Below, piece by piece: positions 57,617 through 64,000 of a stretch of DNA of 64,000 bases. Origin of the DNA: Acidobacteriota bacterium (GTDB taxonomy: Bacteria; Acidobacteriota; Vicinamibacteria; Vicinamibacterales; JAKQTR01); contig JAKQTR010000037.1 in the NCBI GenBank assembly GCA_029562975.1, forward strand, positions 1-64,000, written 5' to 3'. Each line of letters begins with the position of its first letter. The stretch's first letter is position 1. Made by a program: the position numbers and the translations under genes. The notes below the pieces were generated by a model. That model did not search any database and was not told the DNA's origin. It worked only from the letters and a program-made list of their open reading frames with translations.

Positions 57617-59896
57617 CTACTGCAGCTTCCCGAGCAGCGCCCGGGCGTCGGCGGCGCCGTCGAAGTCGGGCCTCAGGCTGAGCGCCCGCTCCAGCTCCTG
57701 GCGCGCCAGCGCCTTCTCCCCGGTCCCGGCGTACGCCAGGCCGAGCCGGTAGTGGAAACCGGCGTTCGACGGCTCCTTCTCCACCGCCTGCCGCAGCAGC
57801 GGAACGGCCAGCGACGGCAGGTCCTTCTTCAGGTACACGAACGCGAGGGTGTCGCTGACCTGCGGGTTGTCCGGCAACTCGGCCTTGGCCGCCTGCGCGA
57901 GCTGCAGGGCCTTGTCGAGCTGCTCGCCCCGGCTGGCGTACATCCACGCCAGGTTGTTGGCGGCCGCGGCAGCGCGGGGATTGGCCTCGACGATGCGCTC
58001 GTAGCGCGCCCGCGCCTCGGCTTCCTTCCCCTGCCCCTGCAGGATCATCGCGGCCATCGTCGGGGCCCCGACGGACCCGGGCTGGAGGGCGGCGAGCTTG
58101 TCGAACTCGGCGATGGCCTGGTCGGGCTTCTGCTGCGAGAGGTAGAGGGAGCCGAGCGCCGAGTAGGCCTCGAGGTTGGAGGCGTCGATCTCGATGGCGC
58201 GGCGGAGGTACGCCTCCCCCTTCGCAGGGTCGCCGGTCGCGGCCCAGGTGCGCCCCGCCAGCGCGAGCACGGGGCTCGCGTCCGGCGTTTTGGCGAGCCG
58301 CTGCTCCAGCCGGGCGCGAGCCGCAGGGGCCTTCTTCTCCTGGAGGTCCAGGCCGACGAGGGCCTGGAGGGCCTCGACGCCGGTGTCATCGAGCGACAGG
58401 GCCTTCTCGAACGCCGCCCGCGCGGCGGCCCTGTCGCCCTTCGCGAGGGCGAGCATGCCGGCCTGGGTCTGGACGGCCGGCACCTGCGGGAACCGCTTCA
58501 GAAGGTCCTGGGTGGCCTCCGCGGCCCGGGCCAGTTCGCCGCGCGCCACGAGGCTGCGCGCCAGGACGAGCTGGGCCACGACGTTCCCCGGCTGGGCCGC
58601 CGCGGCCTGCTCGGCGAGCTGGCTCGCCGCCGGCAGCTCGTTGCGCTGCATCTGGACCATCGCCAGGCGCGTCTGGGCGGCCGTCGCCCGCGGGTTCAGC
58701 CGCAGCACCTCGCCGAAAGACCGGGCGGCGTTCTCGAGGTCGCGCCTGGCCTCGTAAACAGTGCCGAGCAGGTAGTGGGCCGCGACGTTCTGGGGGTCGA
58801 CCTTGACGGCCTCCTGGCCGTCGGCAAGCGCCTCGTCCAGCCGCCCGTCGGCGAGCAGGAGCCGGCCGCGGACGACGCGAGCCGCGGCAAGGGAGGGGTG
58901 CTTCGCGATGACCTCGTCTACCGCCTTGTAGGCCTCGGCGTTCTTGCCCTCCGAGTGGTAGATGTCGGCGATGCCGGCCCTGGCCAGCGCCCAGTAGCGG
59001 GCGTCCTTGCCCAGCTCCTCGAGCACCGAGACGGCGTCGGCCGGGCGCCGCGTCCTGACGTAGTAGTCGGCGAGGGAGAGCTTCGCATCCGCCGTCCCCG
59101 AGACCTCGGCGATCTTCTTGAAGTACGGCTCGGCTTCGGGAGCGCGGTTGGAGGCGATGCAGAAGGTGGCGAGCGCGCGGTTCGCGAGGAGGTTGGCGGG
59201 CTCGAGGGCGAGGGCGGCCTTGAAGGCGCCCTCGGCCTCCTCGCGCTTGCCCGCGCTCCAGAGGAACTGCCCGAGCGCCACCTGGGCCGGGACCGACTTC
59301 GGGTCGGTCGCAACGGCCTGGCGGAACGACGCCTCGGCCTCCGCCACGTTGCCCTTGGCCATCTGGAGCGCGCCGAGGTTGCTCTGGAAACTCGAGCGCG
59401 GCTCCATGCGCAGCGCCTCCTGCAGCTCCTTCAGCGCGCCGTCGAGGTCGGTGAGGCCGGCCAGGGCGTTGGCGCGAAGCACCATCGCGTCCACGTTCTT
59501 CGGGTCGGCCGCGAGGGCCTTGTCCGCGCGGGCCTTCGCGTCCTCGGCCCGCCTGGCCAGGAGCAGCAGCGAGCCGGCCTTCACCTGCGCCGCGGCGTCG
59601 TCTGGCAGCAGGTCGGCCGCGCGAACGGCCTCGGCAAGCGCGCCGGCGGCGTCGCCCTGCTGCAGGTACAGGTCGGCGAGCTTCTGGCGCGCCGGGGCGA
59701 ACTTGGGATCCTTCTGCACGGCGTTGCGGTACTCCAGCACCGCCGCCGCGGTGTCGCCCTTCTCGAGCCGCGCGTTGCCGCGCTCGAAATAGTTCTGGGC
59801 GCTTCTCGAGCAGCCGGCCGCGGCCCCCGCCATGAGCGCCGCCACGGCCGCCACGGCCGCTACCGAGGCCAGCCGCTTCCAGGATGGGCTTCGCAT
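57617..59896 (-). CDS. prsT: TPR-repeat lipoprotein PrsT of the PEP-CTERM system
   Basis: The protein has 759 residues from the ATG at 59896 (MRSPSWKRLASVAAVAAVAALMAGAAAGCSRS is split here: the helix ends in lipobox AAAGC). That start is chosen because the lipoprotein signal follows at once. The rest is about 18-20 tetratricopeptide repeats (NYFERGNARLEKGDTAAAVLEY, NLGALQMAKGNVAEAEASF, NNLAWMYASRGEQLDKAL and so on). PrsT lipoproteins accompany PrsK/PrsR and exosortase; they probably scaffold envelope assembly steps, as TPR proteins do in alginate and cellulose export. Its last codons are duplicated in block A. Confidence 0.9.
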   Translation of the reverse strand: MRSPSWKRLASVAAVAAVAALMAGAAAGCSRSAQNYFERGNARLEKGDTAAAVLEYRNAVQKDPKFAPARQKLADLYLQQGDAAGALAEAVRAADLLPDDAAAQVKAGSLLLLARRAEDAKARADKALAADPKNVDAMVLRANALAGLTDLDGALKELQEALRMEPRSSFQSNLGALQMAKGNVAEAEASFRQAVATDPKSVPAQVALGQFLWSAGKREEAEGAFKAALALEPANLLANRALATFCIASNRAPEAEPYFKKIAEVSGTADAKLSLADYYVRTRRPADAVSVLEELGKDARYWALARAGIADIYHSEGKNAEAYKAVDEVIAKHPSLAAARVVRGRLLLADGRLDEALADGQEAVKVDPQNVAAHYLLGTVYEARRDLENAARSFGEVLRLNPRATAAQTRLAMVQMQRNELPAASQLAEQAAAAQPGNVVAQLVLARSLVARGELARAAEATQDLLKRFPQVPAVQTQAGMLALAKGDRAAARAAFEKALSLDDTGVEALQALVGLDLQEKKAPAARARLEQRLAKTPDASPVLALAGRTWAATGDPAKGEAYLRRAIEIDASNLEAYSALGSLYLSQQKPDQAIAEFDKLAALQPGSVGAPTMAAMILQGQGKEAEARARYERIVEANPRAAAAANNLAWMYASRGEQLDKALQLAQAAKAELPDNPQVSDTLAFVYLKKDLPSLAVPLLRQAVEKEPSNAGFHYRLGLAYAGTGEKALARQELERALSLRPDFDGAADARALLGKLQ

Positions 59897-59942
59897 AGAT
59901 CGTGCGCCTCCAGCGCGAAGGTCAAGACGGGGCCGGCCGGAA

Positions 59943-60071
59943 CTACCGCCGGCGAACCCTCCACCACACGAACAGGGCCAACAGGCCAAGGGCAAGGAGC
60001 AGCAGCGACGACCCGGCCTCGGGCACGCAGGCATGCATGGCGTTGGACGACTCCACCGCGAAGAATAGCAC
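59943..60071 (-). CDS. Possible 42-residue PEP-CTERM peptide
   Basis: From a GTG at 60071 the minus strand reads LFFAVESSNAMHA, then CVPEAGSSLLLLALGLLALF and VWWRVRRR before a stop. VPEAGS + hydrophobic helix + RRR is a good PEP-CTERM sorting signal, of a different motif type from the VPDGG tags. The gene is 46 bases upstream of prsT on the same strand. It has no signal peptide of its own beyond the short LFFAV stretch. It could be a small sorted peptide, the remnant of a larger PEP-CTERM protein whose front is gone, or chance. The frame is open further upstream without recognisable content. Confidence 0.4.
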   Translation of the reverse strand: MLFFAVESSNAMHACVPEAGSSLLLLALGLLALFVWWRVRRR

Positions 60072-60360
60072 GCCGCACGCGCGCCGCGCATGGGATAGCA
60101 GCCGGAAATCGGGGCCTCGGTGCCCGGAGCCGGGCGCCCGGAACGGGTTCCCCGCTCCTTCGCCTGGCCTCGTGGCAGCCCGCCCTCCTCTTACCCCCTC
60201 GCATATTTCGGCGCTTCTCGGGCGGGTGTGCAGGTTTTCCACGCTCTGGCAGACTAACGTCGGCGGCATTGACACCAGGGCTGGACTGCGCCCTCTGGGG
60301 CCGGGGATCCCGGCATAGCGGCAACTCCAACGCTGGCGGTACTTCCTGTCCTTCAGCAAG

Positions 60361-60376
60361 TTACGAGTGGCCGTAA
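60361..60376. promoter_or_regulatory. Inverted repeat near the sigma-54 promoter
   Basis: TTACG (60361-60365) and CGTAA (60372-60376) with six bases between form a small dyad about 35 bases upstream of the -24 element. It could be an operator or activator site; this is a guess from position. Confidence 0.3.
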
Positions 60377-60410
60377 GCGGCGAAACCGTGGCCTGTCGTC
60401 ATTCTGGACA

Positions 60411-60427
60411 CTGGTGCGATTCTTGCT
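60411..60427 (+). promoter_or_regulatory. Sigma-54 (-24/-12) promoter of the VPDGG gene at 60481
   Basis: CTGGTGCGATTCTTGCT has GG and GC ten bases apart, with TTGCT matching the -12 consensus. It lies 54 bases before the start codon, suiting a short leader with GAGGAG as ribosome site. Confidence 0.75.
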
Positions 60428-60480
60428 GTAACATTGGGTGAAGCCGAACCCGAACCGGCGTTGGGCCGCGAGGAGCTTCG

Positions 60481-61023
60481 ATGAGAAAGACACTCGTTCC
60501 CCTTGCGTGCGCGATCGCGCTCGGCGTGTCGGCCTCGATGGCCGCGGCTGACCCGATCCAGCTGGTCATCGGCGACAGCTACTTTCTGGGAACGGTCATC
60601 CCGGGAACCGGCAACCCGTCGGCCGAACAGTCGTGGGTGAACACGCTCCTGTCGCTCGCACCGGACTTCGACCCGGATCCCGACTTCACCTTCGATCCGG
60701 GGGGGCCGCACCAGGAGCTCCTGTATCGATCGCCCAACGCCTTCGGCGCGCTGCCGCCGACTGAGACATACTCCAAGAACGACAACTCGTACCAGGATCC
60801 GGTAAGCGGCATCAACGCGCAGTCGTACGACTACCTCCTCGGCAAGTACGGCGGCGCGGCGTACGTCTGGGTCGTGCGCGACCTGGACTCGGTCTGGCTG
60901 CCCTGGAAGGGGCTGTCCCACTACACGCTGTTCGCCGCCCGCCAGGTCCCCGACGGCGGGGCGACGCTCGTCCTGCTCGGCGCGGCCCTCGCGGGCCTGG
61001 GCGCCATCAGAAAACGCCGCTAG
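60481..61023 (+). CDS. VPDGG-CTERM secreted protein
   Basis: The protein has 180 residues. The signal peptide is MRKTLVPLACAIALGVSASMAAA with cleavage before DPIQ. The C-terminus VPDGGATLVLLGAALAGLGA followed by IRKRR is the sorting tag. The body (VIGDSYFLGTVIPGTGN, YDYLLGKYGGAAYVWVVRDLDSVW, GLSHYTLF) resembles a family of PEP-CTERM proteins of unknown function and has no Cys-Gln thioester pair. A sigma-54 promoter precedes it and a hairpin terminator follows, so it is a single-gene unit. Confidence 0.85.
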   Translation: MRKTLVPLACAIALGVSASMAAADPIQLVIGDSYFLGTVIPGTGNPSAEQSWVNTLLSLAPDFDPDPDFTFDPGGPHQELLYRSPNAFGALPPTETYSKNDNSYQDPVSGINAQSYDYLLGKYGGAAYVWVVRDLDSVWLPWKGLSHYTLFAARQVPDGGATLVLLGAALAGLGAIRKRR

Positions 61024-61043
61024 CCCGACCAGGGCGGTGGACC

Positions 61044-61067
61044 AGGGCCGGAGCCGCCTCCGGCCCT
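61044..61067 (+). terminator. Hairpin terminator of the VPDGG gene at 60481
   Basis: AGGGCCGGAG (61044-61053) pairs perfectly with CTCCGGCCCT (61058-61067) around CCGC, 21 bases past the stop. Only a short T-stretch follows. The stem is close to the terminators of the duplicated VPDGG genes. Confidence 0.65.
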
Positions 61068-61152
61068 TCGCACGTACGCCTGCGTTGAAGAGCCGGCGTC
61101 GCTGGGACGGCCCTCGGCGCAGGCCGGATCGGGCCCGGGGCGTCGGGCGCCG

Positions 61153-62625
61153 CTACCGGCCGCGCACGCGGTAGACCGCGCCGGTTGGCCGTCCGGCCTC
61201 ATCGCGCCCGCCGCCGACGGCCGCGAAGTAGAGCCCGTCGTCTGCCGCCAGCACGGCGGTGATGCGGCCGAAGAGGCCGCAGAACAGGCGCTCGACGGCT
61301 GCCGGTGCCGGCGGCGACTGGCCGAGGCCCGACACGCGAACGAGACAGCCGTGGTCCGGCGCCGCGAGGAAGAGGCTGCCGCGCCAGGAGGCCGGGCCGG
61401 CCGCCGTGGCGAAGGCGGCCGAACCTGGCAGCAGGCCGTCCAGCCGCACGAGGGCGCCGCGATCCGGCCGCCCCGGTGCGTCGGCCAGGGATCCGGCCGC
61501 CGGCCCTCCCAGGGCCTCCACGCGCCGCGCCAGCGCGCCGCCCGGATCCGGCTCGACGGACCACAGCAGGCCGTCGGCTGGGTTCCAGTCGAAGTCCGGC
61601 CGGGCCCGGTAGCCGGACGAGAGCACCGGCGAGTGGCGGATTGGATTGCCCTCCGCCGCCGTGCCGTCGGGGTTGAACCTGAGGAGCTTGCCCGCGTACG
61701 ACCCGAGGTCGCCGGCGTCGCGCGGATCGAGAGCCGACGTGGCCACGTAGAGCGCGCCGTCGGGCCCGAACTTCGCCAGCGGAGCCGCAGGATCCGCCGG
61801 CAGGTCGTCGTGGACCACCGCGGCCTCGCCGAGCGTCCCGCCCGCCTCGCGGAAGCGGATCACCCTGCCGGCGCGCGCGCCCGAGGCATCGCGGGCGGCG
61901 TAGCTGAGGAACACTTCCCGCGTGCGCGCGGCGTCGGGGGCGAGGGCCAGGCTCCAGGAATCGCGGCCGGCGGGATCGGCATCGGCCAGCACCGCCGCCG
62001 GCGCCTCGGCAAGCCGGCCTCCAGCCGCCAGCCGAAGCCAGCCCCGCCGCTCGGCGATGAGAAGCCGGCCGTCGGGCAGGAGCGCCAGGGCCGCCGGGTC
62101 GTCGAGCCCCGACACGACGAGTTCCGCCGTCGCCGCGGCGGGGCGGCGCGATCCCGCAACGGCAGCGCCGGCCGGCGCGGGCCGCCTGGCAGGGCGCTGG
62201 TACTCGGGTTCCTCTTCGGCCGACGGCAGGTATGGCAGCGCCCGATCCACGAACACCCGGAGAGGCGCCGACCTGGGGCTTTCGAGGACGGTGCCCTCGC
62301 TCGCCAGCCTGGCGGCAAGCTCGAGGTCGTGGAAGCCCGGCGCCAGCTCCGGCAGGGGCGATTCGCAGGACGCCGCCTGGCCGTCGACAGGGATGGCGCC
62401 GCAGGACGCCGCCGGCAGGAGAACCGGCGCGCCGTCAACGTAGAGCACGTACGCGTGCCGGCGGAGTTCTTCGTCGTCGAACGCCTGCTGGGTCCACGTG
62501 AGCCGCTCGACGCCGGTGATGACCTGGGCCTCGCCCGGCGGCTGGCCCGCGGCCGGAACCGGCAGCAGGGCCCCCAGCGTCCAGGCGAAGAAGGCGGCGG
62601 TCGGCAGCAGCTCGTGTCTCGTCAT
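61153..62625 (-). CDS. PQQ-dependent sugar dehydrogenase-like beta-propeller (glucose/sorbosone type)
   Basis: The protein has 490 residues from the ATG at 62625; a further ATG 15 bases upstream is possible but the signal peptide (LLPTAAFFAWTLGALLPVPAAG) starts here. An N-terminal 150-residue segment of unknown type is followed by a six-bladed propeller: LDDPAALALLPDGRLLIAERRGWL, DSWSLALAPDAARTREVFLSY, LAKFGPDGALYVATSALD, LLRFNPDGTAAEGNPI, ITAVLAADDGLYFAAVGGG. These are soluble glucose/sorbosone dehydrogenase patterns. The catalytic His is not obvious, so it may be a non-catalytic relative. It lies between two VPDGG genes but has no sorting tag. Confidence 0.7.
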   Translation of the reverse strand: MTRHELLPTAAFFAWTLGALLPVPAAGQPPGEAQVITGVERLTWTQQAFDDEELRRHAYVLYVDGAPVLLPAASCGAIPVDGQAASCESPLPELAPGFHDLELAARLASEGTVLESPRSAPLRVFVDRALPYLPSAEEEPEYQRPARRPAPAGAAVAGSRRPAAATAELVVSGLDDPAALALLPDGRLLIAERRGWLRLAAGGRLAEAPAAVLADADPAGRDSWSLALAPDAARTREVFLSYAARDASGARAGRVIRFREAGGTLGEAAVVHDDLPADPAAPLAKFGPDGALYVATSALDPRDAGDLGSYAGKLLRFNPDGTAAEGNPIRHSPVLSSGYRARPDFDWNPADGLLWSVEPDPGGALARRVEALGGPAAGSLADAPGRPDRGALVRLDGLLPGSAAFATAAGPASWRGSLFLAAPDHGCLVRVSGLGQSPPAPAAVERLFCGLFGRITAVLAADDGLYFAAVGGGRDEAGRPTGAVYRVRGR

Positions 62626-62875
62626 CCCGTCCCCTACCATGGGATATCGGCACGACCTGCTCCGAAGAGGATGGGAGGGGCCGGGCGACCGAGCGGTAGG
62701 CTGGCCGGCCTGCGGCTTCGCATGGTTTCACGATGCCCCACATCCTGGTATCGGTTCCAGGTGTTCCGACAGCCGGGAAATCCGGTCGGCCCCGCAGGCT
62801 CTCCGGGCGGCGCCACAGGGAACGGCCGAGGGACCGATCGGCCGATGGGCCGGACTATCGAGTGAGATGTCGGCC

Positions 62876-62956
62876 TGCTTTACATCTGAGGGTTCATCGT
62901 GGGAAGTTCGTCTTGTGGACCCTCCGGATAAGCCTTTATCGATAAGTGCTTTACAT
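62876..62956 (+). promoter_or_regulatory. Candidate PrsR upstream activator sites (direct repeat)
   Basis: TGCTTTACAT occurs twice, 71 bases apart, on the same face of the helix at about seven turns. TTATCGATAA lies between. Assignment to PrsR is a guess from position; the repeat is not seen upstream of the other three VPDGG genes. Confidence 0.3.
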
Positions 62957-62980
62957 GGACATGCTTCGCCGGTGCATTGA

Positions 62981-62997
62981 TTGGCACAACCCTTGCT
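62981..62997 (+). promoter_or_regulatory. Sigma-54 (-24/-12) promoter of the VPDGG gene at 63066
   Basis: TTGGCACAACCCTTGCT matches the RpoN consensus almost fully: TGGCAC, GG and GC ten bases apart, TTGCT. It lies 69 bases before the start codon and is the best of the four elements. Confidence 0.85.
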
Positions 62998-63065
62998 GAA
63001 GCGAACGTAGATTACACCCAGCCGGTGTCAGCCTGGAAGGGCCGGTCTTGGGAAAGGACAGGACA

Positions 63066-63755
63066 ATGAGAAAAGCAATGTTCGTTCTCGCCGTGCTGGC
63101 GCTGGCTGCGGCCCCGGCGGCGGCGGATCCGCTGAACATCTCGAACATCTCCGGGATCTGGATTAACAACGTGGGCGGGGAGCATCTTAAGGGGCTCGGC
63201 ACCTCCGCCGTGACCTGGGGCGACGGGGTCGCTCCCGATAGCGGATACACGTTTACCGCGGCGAGCGACATCTATGGCGCCGCGCTGGCCACGCCGCTGC
63301 TGCTCGGGACCTTCACGCACCACAATGAGCCTATCCCGTCAGGTAGCGGGATTAAGGCCATCGACCTTCGGTTCGGGTTCGATACGAACGGGATTCCGTC
63401 CGCGCTCTCGGTGACAACGACCTTCCTGCACGACGAGACGCCGAACACCCAGCCCTGCGACTACTACTCCACGACGCCCTGCGCCGACAGGGTCATGATC
63501 CCGAACCCGATCCTGAACTCGCTGATCACGGTCGGAGGGGATCAGCAGTACTATTTCAATCTGATTGGCTTCAGCACGGATGGTGGGGCGACCATCATCC
63601 CGTCGTTCATTTCTCAGGAGGGCGGGAGCAACTCCGCTCAGCTGTACGGGATGGTCACGGCTCACCAGATCTCGGTTCCCGATGGCGGCATGACGGTCGC
63701 GCTCCTCGGGGCCGCGCTTGCCGGTCTTGGCTTGATTCGCCGCAAGCTGTCCTAA
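63066..63755 (+). CDS. VPDGG-CTERM secreted protein
   Basis: The protein has 229 residues from the ATG at 63066 (ribosome site GGAAAGGA). Signal peptide MRKAMFVLAVLALAAAPAAA is cut before DPLN. The tag is VPDGGMTVALLGAALAGLGL then IRRKLS. The body contains VTWGDGVAPDSGYTFTAASD, GTFTHHNEPIPSGSGIKAIDL and CDYYSTTPCADRV, resembling the THxN/choice-of-anchor K-like PEP-CTERM families, which have no assigned role. A strong terminator follows. Confidence 0.85.
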   Translation: MRKAMFVLAVLALAAAPAAADPLNISNISGIWINNVGGEHLKGLGTSAVTWGDGVAPDSGYTFTAASDIYGAALATPLLLGTFTHHNEPIPSGSGIKAIDLRFGFDTNGIPSALSVTTTFLHDETPNTQPCDYYSTTPCADRVMIPNPILNSLITVGGDQQYYFNLIGFSTDGGATIIPSFISQEGGSNSAQLYGMVTAHQISVPDGGMTVALLGAALAGLGLIRRKLS

Positions 63756-63784
63756 GTCTCACCGCTCCGGCTTGCGCTGTCTGA

Positions 63785-63820
63785 AAGGCAGGGCGCACGC
63801 GCCCTGCCTTTTCTTCTTCT
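63785..63820 (+). terminator. Intrinsic terminator of the VPDGG gene at 63066
   Basis: AAGGCAGGGCGC (63785-63796) pairs with GCGCCCTGCCTT (63799-63810), followed by TTCTTCTTCT. This is the clearest rho-independent terminator of the window. Confidence 0.85.
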
Positions 63821-63883
63821 GGGCGGCGCCGCAGGAGGTAGGCTCGGGCCTCGCTTCTCCAGAGCCCGCCGCAGGCAAGCGTG

Positions 63884-64000
63884 CTACGAGAACCACCCCA
63901 GCCGCTTGAGGGCGCCGTGGATGAGATAGACGCCCATGACGCAGGTGAAGACGCCGAAGGCCAGCCGCAGGTGCGGCCCGCGCATGCGGTTGGCCAGGAT
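63884..64000 (-). CDS. C-terminal fragment of a membrane protein, possibly TauE/SafE family
   Basis: The minus strand enters the window in an open frame reading ILANRMRGPHLRLAFGVFTC then VMGVYLIHGALKRLGWFS before a TAG. The LANRxxGxxLRxxFGVF...GxYL pattern is the usual last helix of TauE/SafE-type permeases. Only 38 residues are visible, so the call is tentative. Confidence 0.5.
   Translation of the reverse strand: MLANRMRGPHLRLAFGVFTCVMGVYLIHGALKRLGWFS

Larger units (their letters stand above)
56310..57641. repeat. Duplicated block, copy B
   Basis: This is the second copy of the block at 54581-55905. Its left end abuts the IS3 remnant; its right end runs into the intact prsT gene, so copy B keeps the native right flank while copy A keeps the native left flank. 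Identity is high in the flanks and promoter; the largest differences are inside the coding region. Confidence 0.85.
60072..60480. other. Intergenic region upstream of the VPDGG gene at 60481
   Basis: This divergent region precedes prsT (minus) and the VPDGG gene (plus). It contains the inverted repeat TTACG-N6-CGTAA (60361-60376) and the -24/-12 promoter (60411-60427). Nothing else is recognisable. Confidence 0.5.
62626..63065. other. Divergent intergenic region upstream of the VPDGG gene at 63066
   Basis: The region holds a direct repeat TGCTTTACAT (62876-62885 and 62947-62956), the palindrome TTATCGATAA (62936-62945) and the sigma-54 promoter (62981-62997). The repeats lie 35-105 bases upstream of the -24 box, where activator sites are expected. 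No gene is seen. Confidence 0.55.

Noticed and set aside
57752-60376. 874-codon plus-strand open frame opposite prsT
   Set aside because: The minus strand encodes a lipoprotein with regular TPR repeats; the plus-strand translation is low-complexity.

Overview
The window is GC-rich bacterial DNA, almost fully coding. It carries one large exopolysaccharide (EPS) locus followed by an exosortase / PEP-CTERM sorting locus. The combination of a tyrosine-kinase/chain-length EPS machine, a PrsK-PrsR-PrsT set, exosortase and VPDGG-type C-terminal sorting signals, plus a sugar transferase fused to a degenerate GGDEF-like domain, suggests a Gram-negative, environmental, Acidobacteriota-like genome. That placement is an inference from gene content and composition, not a measurement. 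No rRNA, tRNA or CRISPR array was seen.

Layout. 1-3.0 kb: the 3' part of a GH43-like secreted protein (minus strand), a REP-like palindrome, and a secreted BACON/InlB-repeat protein. 3.3-11.0 kb: the core EPS assembly operon (ExeA-like ATPase, Wza-like export protein, outer-membrane barrel, chain-length determinant, tyrosine autokinase, GGDEF-like protein, priming sugar transferase). 11.0-18.5 kb: four enzymes fitting the UDP-2,3-diacetamido-2,3-dideoxy-hexuronic acid pathway (WbpD-, WbpB-, WbpE- and WecB/WbpI-like), mixed with an exosortase-type deacetylase, a FemAB-like protein and a DUF354 protein. 18.5-25.9 kb: an alpha/alpha-toroid protein and a Dlt-like activation/transfer module (SGNH/DltD-like, MBOAT/DltB-like, carrier protein, adenylating ligase, PLP decarboxylase, GNAT). 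26-45.8 kb: deacetylases, FemAB/GNAT-like proteins, glycosyltransferases, Wzy-like polymerase, Wzx-like flippase, a second dehydrogenase/aminotransferase pair, CapA-like protein, two AsnB-like proteins flanking a decayed TupA-like ATP-grasp gene, and a secreted beta-helix protein. From about 19.7 to 45.8 kb the base composition looks visibly less GC-rich than the flanks, as is common for exchanged sugar-specific cassettes.

46-64 kb: a DUF218 protein divergent from a FemAB-like gene, the exosortase, the PrsK kinase and PrsR sigma-54 activator, an NAD epimerase, a GT2, and then the secreted substrates. These are a tandem duplicated pair of VPDGG-CTERM proteins separated by an IS3 remnant, the PrsT TPR lipoprotein, a possible 42-residue PEP-CTERM peptide, and two more VPDGG-CTERM proteins around a sugar-dehydrogenase-like beta-propeller. 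The window ends inside what may be a TauE/SafE permease.

How it fits together. The EPS genes make and export a polymer containing amino/acetamido sugars, which the Dlt-like, FemAB-like and AsnB-like proteins probably decorate further. The exosortase handles VPDGG-tagged surface proteins. All four full-length VPDGG genes have -24/-12 elements upstream, and the sigma-54 activator PrsR is encoded in the same window, so a PrsK-PrsR-RpoN regulon can be read directly from the sequence. The duplicated VPDGG pair also carries a Cys ... Gln-Ala-Ala-Ile-Trp arrangement resembling thioester (TQXA) domains, which raises the idea of covalent attachment to amine-bearing polymer.
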